DNA from: Conexibacter woesei DSM 14684 | GTDB lineage: Bacteria; Actinomycetota; Thermoleophilia; Solirubrobacterales; Solirubrobacteraceae | DNA length: 64,000 bases | Assembly: GCF_000025265.1 (NCBI RefSeq) | Contig: NC_013739.1 | Coordinates: forward strand, 2,480,001 to 2,544,000 | Direction: 5' to 3' | Shown: positions 58,019 through 64,000 of the stretch, one piece after another | Layout: the number at the start of each line of letters is the position of its first letter | Numbering within the stretch: position 1 is the first letter of the stretch | Position numbers and translations under genes: made by a program | Notes under the pieces: generated by a model | Database searches by the model: none | The model's input: only the letters and a program-made list of their open reading frames with translations | What the model was told of the DNA's origin: nothing

Positions 58019-58726
58019 ATGGAGACGCCGCCCCTCACCCGTCGCGAGCGCCTGCGCCTGCAGACGCGTGCCGAGATCCGGCAGCACGCGCTGGAGCAGG
58101 TCACCGCGGGCGGCGCCGCCGCGCTGTCGCTGAACGCGATCGGGAAGGCGATGGGGATGTCGGGCCCCGCGATCTACCGCTACTACGCCTCCCGCGAGGA
58201 GCTGCTCGCGGCGCTCGTCACCGACGGCTACGGCGAGCTGGCGCGGATCGTCGAGGAGGCCGCGGCAGCGGGTGCGCGTCGAACCCCCGCCCGTCGCCTG
58301 TCGCAGGCCGCCGTGGCGTACCGCGCCTGGGCGCTGGAGAACCCCTACCGCTATGAGCTGCTGTTCAGCGTGCGGCCGGAGGGCTACTCGGACCCGAGCG
58401 AGGCGATCGCCGCGATCCGGCCGGCGATGGTGGTGCTGCTGCAGTTGATCGGCGCGATCGCGGGCGAGGCCGGCGCATCCGGCTCGGCAACCGCGGCGGC
58501 CGGCGGCAAGCTCGACGCCCAGCTGACGCGCTGGGCGGCGGTGCGCCAGCAGGAGGGGGCGGGCGCCTCGATCGCGGTGCTGCGGCTCGGCGTCCTCACG
58601 TGGACCCGCATGCACGGGATCGTGACGCTCGAGCTGGCCGGCGTCGTCGGCGACATGGGCCTCGACGCCGGGCTGCTGGTGCAGGCGGAGCTGGACGCGG
58701 TCGTCGCGGCCGCGGCGGCCGGCTGA
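58019..58726 (+). CDS. TetR-family regulator with WHG-type C-terminal domain
   Basis: 235 residues. The HTH LSLNAIGKAMGMSGPAIYRY lies at about residues 36-58, and the C-terminal domain has a WTRMHGIVTLELAG segment (WHG family). It is divergent from the MMPL gene across 128 bases. That gap contains CTTGTT and AACAAG arms near 57954-57982 that may be part of an operator. Confidence 0.9.
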   Translation: METPPLTRRERLRLQTRAEIRQHALEQVTAGGAAALSLNAIGKAMGMSGPAIYRYYASREELLAALVTDGYGELARIVEEAAAAGARRTPARRLSQAAVAYRAWALENPYRYELLFSVRPEGYSDPSEAIAAIRPAMVVLLQLIGAIAGEAGASGSATAAAGGKLDAQLTRWAAVRQQEGAGASIAVLRLGVLTWTRMHGIVTLELAGVVGDMGLDAGLLVQAELDAVVAAAAAG

Positions 58727-58808
58727 CCGCCGGCGGGCCGCGGGCGCGCCGCGCCGCGCGCGAATAGGCGTCGCGGAGCTCGTCGCCGCGCGGGAGCGCG
58801 CCCCGAGC

Positions 58809-59573
58809 TCAGCCGCGGCTGACGCGGACGGGCGTGCCGGGCGGCAGCGTCCGCGCCATCCACGAGACCGGCCCGTTGTCGACGCGGATGCAGCCGTGCG
58901 AGCGGGCGCTGCCGAGCGGGTCGGCGAAGCTCTCGCCGGCGCGGCCGTGGATCGCGACGCGGCCCGGTCCGCCGCCGTAGCTCTCCAGCACGTTGGAGAG
59001 GCTCGTCAGCGACAGCGCCCAGGGACCGAGGAACGCGCGCGGGTCGGGCTGGCGGTTGCGCTCGTAGATCGCGGCGAGGCCGAGCGGCGTCGGCGTCGCC
59101 GGCGCGCCGATCACGGCCCGCGTGCGCAGCACGCGTCTCCCGCCGCGGGAGACCGTGACCGTGCGCGAGCGCAGGCCGACCTCGACCCAGTACCGCGTCG
59201 TGCCGAGCGTGACGTTGTCGCGCGGGACCCAGCCGGCGGAGCCGTTGGGACGCTCGGCCAGCAGCAGCTTCACCCACTCGACCCCGTCGCGCGTCGCCGC
59301 GTCGAGCACCAGCAGGATCTGCGGCTGCCCCGACCACGCCGTCGCGGTGCCGACCCGCCGCCCGTGCCGCGGCACGTCGAGTCTCGCGCGCGCGAACGAC
59401 GGCGCGACGATCCGCGCGACGGTCGCCCCGTCCGCGCGCGACGGGGGCGCGACGCTGAAAGGCTGCACCTGCGTCGCGGCTGCCGCCGCGCTCGGTGCGG
59501 CGGCGCTGCCGGTGACGCCGGCCGTGCCCGCCAGCACGACGAGCACGAGCAGCAGCAGCCTTCGCGACGACAT
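58809..59573 (-). CDS. Secreted L,D-transpeptidase (YkuD family)
   Basis: 254 residues with a signal peptide (RLLLLVLVVLAGTAGVTGSAAA). An SH3-like segment (about 60-130) is followed by a C-terminal YkuD domain with VAIHGRAGESF and the catalytic motif SARSHGCIRVDN. It makes 3-3 peptidoglycan cross-links or attaches proteins in the cell wall. ATG 59573 is chosen for the signal peptide. Confidence 0.9.
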   Translation of the reverse strand: MSSRRLLLLVLVVLAGTAGVTGSAAAPSAAAAATQVQPFSVAPPSRADGATVARIVAPSFARARLDVPRHGRRVGTATAWSGQPQILLVLDAATRDGVEWVKLLLAERPNGSAGWVPRDNVTLGTTRYWVEVGLRSRTVTVSRGGRRVLRTRAVIGAPATPTPLGLAAIYERNRQPDPRAFLGPWALSLTSLSNVLESYGGGPGRVAIHGRAGESFADPLGSARSHGCIRVDNGPVSWMARTLPPGTPVRVSRG

Positions 59574-59597
59574 GCGACCCAACGTTACCGGTGCCCG

Positions 59598-59891
59598 CTA
59601 CGCGTCGAGCACCTGCGTGTTCTGGTTCGCGACCAGTCGCCACTGCCCGTCCTCCTTGGACATGACGAACAGCGGCGTGCCCTCGCCGGTCTCCTCGTCG
59701 TTGGAGCCGTCCGCCTTGAGGTACCACTGGCGCACCTTGACGGCGGCGACGTCGGGCCGGATGAAGAGGACGTGGACGATCTCGAATCTGACCGTCAGGT
59801 CGGTCATCGCGCCGGGAAGGACCTTGTGCGTGAACGCCGCGATCTCGTCGCGGCCGACCAGCAGCTTGCCGGCTGCCGAGCAGCCTAGATC
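59598..59891 (-). pseudogene. 5'-truncated SnoaL-like (SgcJ/EcaC type) gene
   Basis: The reading frame is KLLVGRDEIAAFTHKVLPGAMTDLTVRFEIVHVLFIRPDVAAVKVRQWYLK and so on to VLDA. It contains the C-terminal two thirds of a SnoaL-like fold. Upstream the frame meets TAA at 59892-59894, and no ATG, GTG or TTG precedes the conserved GRDEI segment. The usual first 40 residues are missing. An internal ATG at 59807 would give only 69 residues. It is most likely a remnant. Confidence 0.65.
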
Positions 59892-59974
59892 TTAAAGTGC
59901 GCTTGAAGTCAAGCGAGCGGCGGCGCGCCCTCACGCTACCCTCGAAGCTCCTTGACCGAAAGCGAGTGCGCGTG

Positions 59975-61000
59975 ATGAAGGCAATCGTCTACACCAAGAC
60001 CGGCGACCCGTCGGTGCTGACCCTCGTCGAGCGGGAGGCACCGGTTCCGGGCGAGGGCGAAGTGCGCGTCCGCGTCGCCGTCTCAGGCGTCAATCCGACG
60101 GACTGGAAGACGCGCGGCGGGGCCGGCCCGGAGGGCGCGATGCCGCATCCGGAGATCGTCCCGAACGTCGACGGCGCAGGCGTCGTCGACGCCGTCGGCG
60201 CGGGCGTCTCGCACGTCGCGGCAGGCGACCGCGTGTGGTTCTTCCTCGCCGGCTTCGCGCACGCCGCCGGCGGGAGCGCGCAGGAGCTGACGGTGCTGCC
60301 CGGCGAGCGCGTCGTGCCGCTGCCCGACGGCATCGGCTTCGACGCCGGCGCGAGCATGGGCGTGCCGGCGATGACGGCCCATCGCGCGCTGACCGTCGCC
60401 GAGGGCGGCCCGGAGCGGCTCGCGCCCGGCGCGCTGGCGGGGAGGACCGTGCTCGTCGCCGGCGGCGCCGGCGCGGTCGGCCACGCGGCGATCCAGCTCG
60501 CGCGCTGGGCCGGCGCGACGGTGATCACGACGATCAGCAGCCCGGAGAAGGCGCGCCTCGCGCAGGCCGCCGGCGCCCACCATGCCGTCAACTACCGCGA
60601 AGGCGGGACGGCGGAGCGGATCCGCTCGCTCGCGCCCGGCGGCGTCGACCTCGTCGTCGAGGTCGCCCCAGGGCCGAACGCAGCGTTGAACGCAAAGGTG
60701 CTCGCCAACCACGGCGCGGTCGCCGTCTACGCGACCGACGGGGGCGACACGATCGCGCTCCCGATCGTCCCGGCGATAGTCGCGAACGTGCGCTACCAGT
60801 TCCTGCTGCTCTACACGATCCGCCCGGACGCGCTGGCGGCCGCCGTCGAGGACGTCACCGCGGCGCTGCGCGACGGCGCCCTGCCCGTCGGCGAGGATGC
60901 CGGCCTGCCGCTGACGCGCTTCCCGCTCGCGCGCACCGCCGACGCGCACGCGGCGGTCGAGGGCGGCGCCGTCGGCAAGGTCGTGATCGACGTCGGCTGA
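59975..61000 (+). CDS. NADPH:quinone oxidoreductase (MDR superfamily)
   Basis: 341 residues. It begins MKAIVYTKTGDPSVLTLVEREAP, with NVDGAGVVDAVGAGV and the nucleotide motif VAGGAGAVGHAAIQLARWAG (around residue 160). There are no zinc ligands, as expected for QOR/zeta-crystallin types. ATG 59975 gives the usual N-terminus. The physiological electron acceptor is unknown. Confidence 0.9.
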   Translation: MKAIVYTKTGDPSVLTLVEREAPVPGEGEVRVRVAVSGVNPTDWKTRGGAGPEGAMPHPEIVPNVDGAGVVDAVGAGVSHVAAGDRVWFFLAGFAHAAGGSAQELTVLPGERVVPLPDGIGFDAGASMGVPAMTAHRALTVAEGGPERLAPGALAGRTVLVAGGAGAVGHAAIQLARWAGATVITTISSPEKARLAQAAGAHHAVNYREGGTAERIRSLAPGGVDLVVEVAPGPNAALNAKVLANHGAVAVYATDGGDTIALPIVPAIVANVRYQFLLLYTIRPDALAAAVEDVTAALRDGALPVGEDAGLPLTRFPLARTADAHAAVEGGAVGKVVIDVG

Positions 61001-61007
61001 GCGGAAG

Positions 61008-61048
61008 CCGCGCGGCGCCGCGCCCGCGCCGCGCGGCGCCGCGCCCGC
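61008..61048. repeat. Two tandem 20-bp copies, each palindromic
   Basis: CCGCGCGGCGCCGCGCCCGC occurs at 61008-61027 and 61029-61048. Each contains the self-complementary GCGCGGCGCCGCGC. It lies between convergent genes and may act as terminator. Confidence 0.6.
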
Positions 61049-61846
61049 TCACGCGAGGAACGCGCCGAGCGCCTCGCCGCGCAGCCGCCGGTCGCGCGTC
61101 ACGGTGACGTGGCCGCGGCCGGGGATCACGTGCAGCTCGCTGCGCGGGATCAGCCGCGCCGTCTCCTCGAACAGCGCCGGGCTGTAGAAGCGGTCGTCGC
61201 GGCCGGCGACGATCAGCGTCCGCGCGGCGATCGGCGTGCGGCACGCCGCGAGATCGAACGCGTCCTCGGCCTCGATCGTCGTCGCCATGTCGTCCAGCTC
61301 CCGCGGGTCACGGACGAGCGCCGGCCCGAGCAGCCAGCCGAGCGCGCCGAGCGCGACCTGTCCGCGGCGCGGCGGGACCAGGTCGGCCGCCATCACCGCG
61401 AATGCGCGACGCCGCGCGCCGGCGCGGATCCGCGCGGCGACCTGGCGCTGGGCGCGGCGCCCGTGCGGCCCGAGCCGGCACGCGCTGCTGATCAGCACGA
61501 GCCGCCGCACGACGTCGGGGTGGTCGGCCGCGAGCTGCTGCGCGATGCTGCCCCCGGTCGAGCTGCCGAGCACGTCGACCGGGGCTGCCAGCCCCGCACG
61601 GATCGCCTCGGCGTGCTCGGCGGCGAGCTGCGCCATCGTCATCCCGCGCGGTAGCCGGCTGCGGCGGTTGAGCAGGACGAGCCGGCGCCGCCGCGCGAGC
61701 CCGGCGAGCGGGGCGAGCGACGCGCGCACGGTCCCGTCGCCACCGACCCCTGTGACCGGCGAGAGGCCGGCGAGCACGACGACCGGGTCGCCCGTCCCCA
61801 CCGCGGCGAACGGATAGCGCCCCAGCTCACCGCGTGCGACCTCCAT
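61049..61846 (-). CDS. Alpha/beta hydrolase
   Basis: 265 residues. The nucleophile elbow is LGSSTGGSIAQ (Ser near residue 93), the acid is in VAGRDDRFYSP and the His in IPGRGHVTVTRD. The fold matches the haloperoxidase/esterase-like group. The substrate is unknown. Confidence 0.88.
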   Translation of the reverse strand: MEVARGELGRYPFAAVGTGDPVVVLAGLSPVTGVGGDGTVRASLAPLAGLARRRRLVLLNRRSRLPRGMTMAQLAAEHAEAIRAGLAAPVDVLGSSTGGSIAQQLAADHPDVVRRLVLISSACRLGPHGRRAQRQVAARIRAGARRRAFAVMAADLVPPRRGQVALGALGWLLGPALVRDPRELDDMATTIEAEDAFDLAACRTPIAARTLIVAGRDDRFYSPALFEETARLIPRSELHVIPGRGHVTVTRDRRLRGEALGAFLA

Positions 61847-61875
61847 GCCGTGGAGTCTGCCAGCCCGCGGCGGGA

Positions 61876-62268
61876 CTACGGCGCGAGCCGTGTGACGCTC
61901 GCGACGCGGTCGACTGCTCTGTCGAACGTCAACACCGCGCCGACGCCGGTCATCTCGGCCTGCGCCACGAGGTATGCCTCCGCGAAGTCCAGGCGATCGT
62001 GCTCGTAGATCTCCAGCGCCCGACGCAGGAGCGAAGCGTCGATCACGCTGACCGACGACAACGCGATCGCCGCCCGCATCAGCTCCGCGATTCGCGCTCT
62101 CTCGACCTCGTAGAACGACTGCAGCACGTAGACGCACTCGGCGACGACAAGGTCGGCGAGCAGCAGGCGGTCGGCGTTCGCCAGGGCCGCCGTGGCGCGA
62201 GCGGCCTGCTCCGGTGGGTCGCCGGTCAGGTGACGGATGATGACGTTGGTGTCGAGAAACGCGATCAG
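61876..62268 (-). CDS. PIN-domain toxin (VapC family), probable non-canonical CTG start
   Basis: 130 residues. The four PIN acidic positions are visible: Asp in FLDTNVIIRHL, Glu in VVAECVYVLQ, Asp in LDFAEAYLVAQAE and Asp in LTFDRAVDR. VapC toxins are ribonucleases. The usual start (IAFLDTN) is preceded by CTG at 62268, which overlaps the antitoxin stop as CTGA. The only standard start in frame is GTG 62319, which would add 17 Ala/Arg-rich residues inside the antitoxin gene. Coupled CTG initiation is inferred. Confidence 0.83.
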   Translation of the reverse strand: MIAFLDTNVIIRHLTGDPPEQAARATAALANADRLLLADLVVAECVYVLQSFYEVERARIAELMRAAIALSSVSVIDASLLRRALEIYEHDRLDFAEAYLVAQAEMTGVGAVLTFDRAVDRVASVTRLAP

Positions 62269-62513
62269 GAGGCCCGCTCCACACGCGCGCGCCGCGACTG
62301 CCGCAGCACCTCGTCCCACGCCGTCCCGCGCTTGCCCTCGGGCACGCTCACCGTCCCGGCGAGGTCGAGGAAGTCCGGCGTCTTCGCCACGACCGCCCGC
62401 TTGCGCTCGACGCGGAAGAGGATCTCGTCCCCCTCATGCAGGTCGAGCGCGTCACGCACCGCCTTTGGGATCGTGACCTGGCCCTTCGATGTCAGACGCG
62501 CAGAGGATTCCAC
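62265..62513 (-). CDS. AbrB/SpoVT-type antitoxin (VapB)
   Basis: 82 residues. The AbrB swapped-hairpin fold is ARLTSKGQVTIPKAVRDALDLHEGDEILFRVE (residues 5-36), and the C-terminal part would wrap the toxin. It starts at GTG 62513, six bases after AAGGAG. It is first in the operon with the PIN toxin and presumably autorepresses through the palindrome just upstream. Confidence 0.9.
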   Translation of the reverse strand: MESSARLTSKGQVTIPKAVRDALDLHEGDEILFRVERKRAVVAKTPDFLDLAGTVSVPEGKRGTAWDEVLRQSRRARVERAS

Positions 62514-62520
62514 CAGATGC

Positions 62521-62546
62521 TCCTTACATTCTCCGCCTTGTAAGGA
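62521..62546. promoter_or_regulatory. VapBC operator palindrome
   Basis: TCCTTACA (62521-62528) and TGTAAGGA (62539-62546), perfect arms with a ten-base spacer. The inner arm includes the AAGGA of the antitoxin Shine-Dalgarno. This is the expected place for AbrB-antitoxin autoregulation. Confidence 0.7.
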
Positions 62547-62585
62547 CAGAGCGTACCAACGCCCACCGAGGTGCCGCGCGCGTGC

Positions 62586-63530
62586 TCAGCGCCCGCGCTC
62601 CAGCGCCTCGCGCAGCTGCTCGTACGTCGGCGCGAGCAGCCGCAGCACGGCGGCGGCTGCCGCACCGTCGCCGACGGCGAGCGGGTGCTGGAGCGCGCCG
62701 ATCAGCCGCGCCTGCTCGGCCGCGATTCGCGCCGGCTCGGGGTACCCGGCGCGCGCGAGACACGTCGCGGCGTCGCCACCGCGCCGCGCGCCGACCTGGA
62801 CCGCGAAGTCGATCAGGTGCTCGCGCAGCGGCTCCTCGCAGCCGTGCTCGATGAGCGCCGCGAGGCGCTCGGCGGCGTCGCCGTTGCCGACGCTTCCTGC
62901 CGGCAGCGCGCGGGCGCGGTCCGCCGGCAGGTCCGCTGACAGCCAGCGGATCGCGGCGGGGACCGACGCCCGGACGGCGTCGACCTCGGAGACGTCCGCG
63001 ACCCGCTCGAAGCCGGTGCGCAGCGTGTAGGGCGCGCCGTAGTCGGTCGTCTCCGCCCGCCACGCCGCGAGGAAGTCGCCGAGCGGGAGGGTGGCGTACG
63101 GATAGCCCTGCGGGTCGTGCATCAGCACGCGCTCGTCGTCCACGGCGAGGACGACGACGTAGTGGTCGGCGCCGATCGGGCCGGTGATCCCCGGCTGGTG
63201 GCGCAGGTGGCCCATCTCGACGGGGCCGACCCACACGGGGCCGTCGGCGAGCGCCGCGCGCAGGCGGTCGAGCGCCGTGCCGGCGTCGCCGCCCGAGGAG
63301 ACCTCTGAGGTCCAGCCGAGCGCGGCCAGCGCGTCGTCGAAGCCGGCCTCGGGATCCCAGCCGTAGGGGTCGAAGAACGGCAGTCTGCCGCCGACGAGCT
63401 GCATCCCGAACGGGCTGCAGGTGGCGGTCTCGATCACCGCGACGGCCGGCGCCTCGGCGCCGAACAGCATCGCGAACGAGTTGGCGTAGCAGTACGGGCC
63501 GGAGCCGACGTAGGGGACGTGCGCGCTCAT
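62586..63530 (-). CDS. C39-like/BtrH-type cysteine peptidase-fold protein
   Basis: 314 residues. A papain-like triad can be read as Cys14 in GPYCYANSFAML, His123 in GADHYVVVLAVDD and Asp139 in LMHDPQG. This arrangement fits the C39-like/BtrH N-terminal family. The C-terminal third is helical. No signal peptide is seen. It overlaps the upstream GyrI-like gene by ATGA, so the two may act on the same small molecule. Confidence 0.72.
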   Translation of the reverse strand: MSAHVPYVGSGPYCYANSFAMLFGAEAPAVAVIETATCSPFGMQLVGGRLPFFDPYGWDPEAGFDDALAALGWTSEVSSGGDAGTALDRLRAALADGPVWVGPVEMGHLRHQPGITGPIGADHYVVVLAVDDERVLMHDPQGYPYATLPLGDFLAAWRAETTDYGAPYTLRTGFERVADVSEVDAVRASVPAAIRWLSADLPADRARALPAGSVGNGDAAERLAALIEHGCEEPLREHLIDFAVQVGARRGGDAATCLARAGYPEPARIAAEQARLIGALQHPLAVGDGAAAAAVLRLLAPTYEQLREALERGR

Positions 63531-64000
63531 GGGCGCTCCGCGGCGTCGAGCGGGTAGGCGACGTCGAAGAGCGTGCCGCCGCTGCCGGGGTAGCGCTCGT
63601 ACGGGCTCTCGCCCCAGCTGACGTCCTCGCGCGCGTCCAGCCACGCCTCGACCGCGTCGTAGACGCGCAGCACGAGCGGGAAGTCCTCGTACGCGGCGGG
63701 GACCGGCACGTACGCCGCGCGATGCGCGGGCTGCAGCCGCAGGCGCAGGTCGCCGGCGGGCTCGACGCTCCCGTCGTAGTCGACCGCGACCTCGATCAGC
63801 CGCTCGCCGTCGCGCGAGACCGGCTCGTGGAAGTGGACGCTCATCGGCCCGTCGCCGGGCAGCCCGGAGGCGCGCAGATGCGCGCGGATCTCGGTCTCGG
63901 CGGCGAGCGTCACATCTTCGAGCTGCTCGACGCTCACGTGCCGCTGCTGGTAGACGACCTTGCACGCCGCCACGTCGCGCACGCCGACGGCCGCCGTCAG
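63527..64000 (-). CDS. GyrI-like/effector-binding domain protein (start probably outside window)
   Basis: At least 151 residues from GTG 63982. The frame stays open to the window edge, with TAAVGVRDVAACKVVYQQRHV looking like a natural N-terminal strand, so the true start is probably beyond 64000. The segments GPMSVHFHEPVSRDGERLIEVAVDYDG and AAYVPVPAAYEDFPLVLRVYDAVEAWL are typical of the GyrI/AraC effector-binding (SOUL-like) fold. There is no DNA-binding domain in the visible part. Confidence 0.75.
   Translation of the reverse strand: MTAAVGVRDVAACKVVYQQRHVSVEQLEDVTLAAETEIRAHLRASGLPGDGPMSVHFHEPVSRDGERLIEVAVDYDGSVEPAGDLRLRLQPAHRAAYVPVPAAYEDFPLVLRVYDAVEAWLDAREDVSWGESPYERYPGSGGTLFDVAYPLDAAERP

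Noticed and set aside
1-64000. tRNA, rRNA, insertion sequences, prophage or integrase genes
   Set aside because: None was recognised on either strand. The only insertion-like signals are the palindrome at 7414 and the repeat-flanked module at 53572-55767.

Overview
The window is a very GC-rich (roughly 70 percent or more) actinobacterial chromosome segment with tightly packed genes, ATGA/GTGA overlaps between operon members, frequent GTG starts and TetR-type regulators. The gene content and style fit a soil actinobacterium of the Thermoleophilia/Solirubrobacterales type (Conexibacter-like); that placement is an inference from gene types and composition, not from a marker gene. No rRNA, tRNA, CRISPR array, transposase or phage gene was recognised. 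No gene-free stretch exceeds about 300 bases; the longest is 44560-44799.

Region 1 (1-20065) is the most coherent part. It holds a nearly complete set for degrading the last two steroid rings (HIP, the hexahydroindanone propionate left from cholesterol or bile acid breakdown): fadD3, ipdF, echA20, ipdA, ipdB, ipdC, fadA6, two acyl-CoA dehydrogenases, a second thiolase, a MaoC hydratase, a further hydratase and an SDR. It also has two KstR2-like TetR repressors. Five intergenic palindromes with consensus ACCAAGCGCTTGCTTGGT stand in front of every transcription unit of this set, and they contain the motif AnCAAGnnCTTGnT known for mycobacterial KstR2. The same operator lies before an SMP-30 lactonase, a cyclase-family hydrolase and a sugar-type ABC binding protein. 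This suggests that uptake and lactone hydrolysis belong to the same regulon. A type I sulfatase with an MFS transporter follows (20091-23948), divergent from an XRE-cupin regulator.

Region 2 (24600-36000) is iron and heme related. It has a 1127-residue secreted protein with two HtaA heme-binding domains and an IrtAB/YbtPQ-like heterodimeric ABC transporter. Each is preceded by a similar 14-bp DtxR/IdeR-like box. Between them lies a TetR-controlled operon (quinone oxidoreductase, MFS transporter, DsbA/FrnE, muconolactone isomerase-like). Region 3 (36000-39400) holds a Fic protein with a palindromic promoter, a GNAT protein, a small membrane protein and an epimerase.

Region 4 (39438-44559) is a zinc acquisition locus: an AztD-like metallochaperone is divergent from a choice-of-anchor-M surface protein, a ZnuA-like lipoprotein carrying the same domain as an insertion, an ATPase and a permease, with a Fur-family-like box between. 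Then come a 7Fe ferredoxin/FprA reductase pair, a DHFR-like protein and a two-gene operon for large secreted proteins (FG-GAP and Ig-like).

Region 5 (51000-58700) holds a NarL-type two-component system whose kinase carries six 24-bp repeats inside its ATP lid. Next is an unrecognised three-gene module (53663-55685) flanked by two copies of the response regulator 3' end, then an MMPL transporter and its TetR. The end of the window has an L,D-transpeptidase, a truncated SnoaL-like pseudogene, an oxidoreductase, an alpha/beta hydrolase, a VapBC pair with a palindromic operator, and a C39-like/GyrI-like pair that runs to the window edge.
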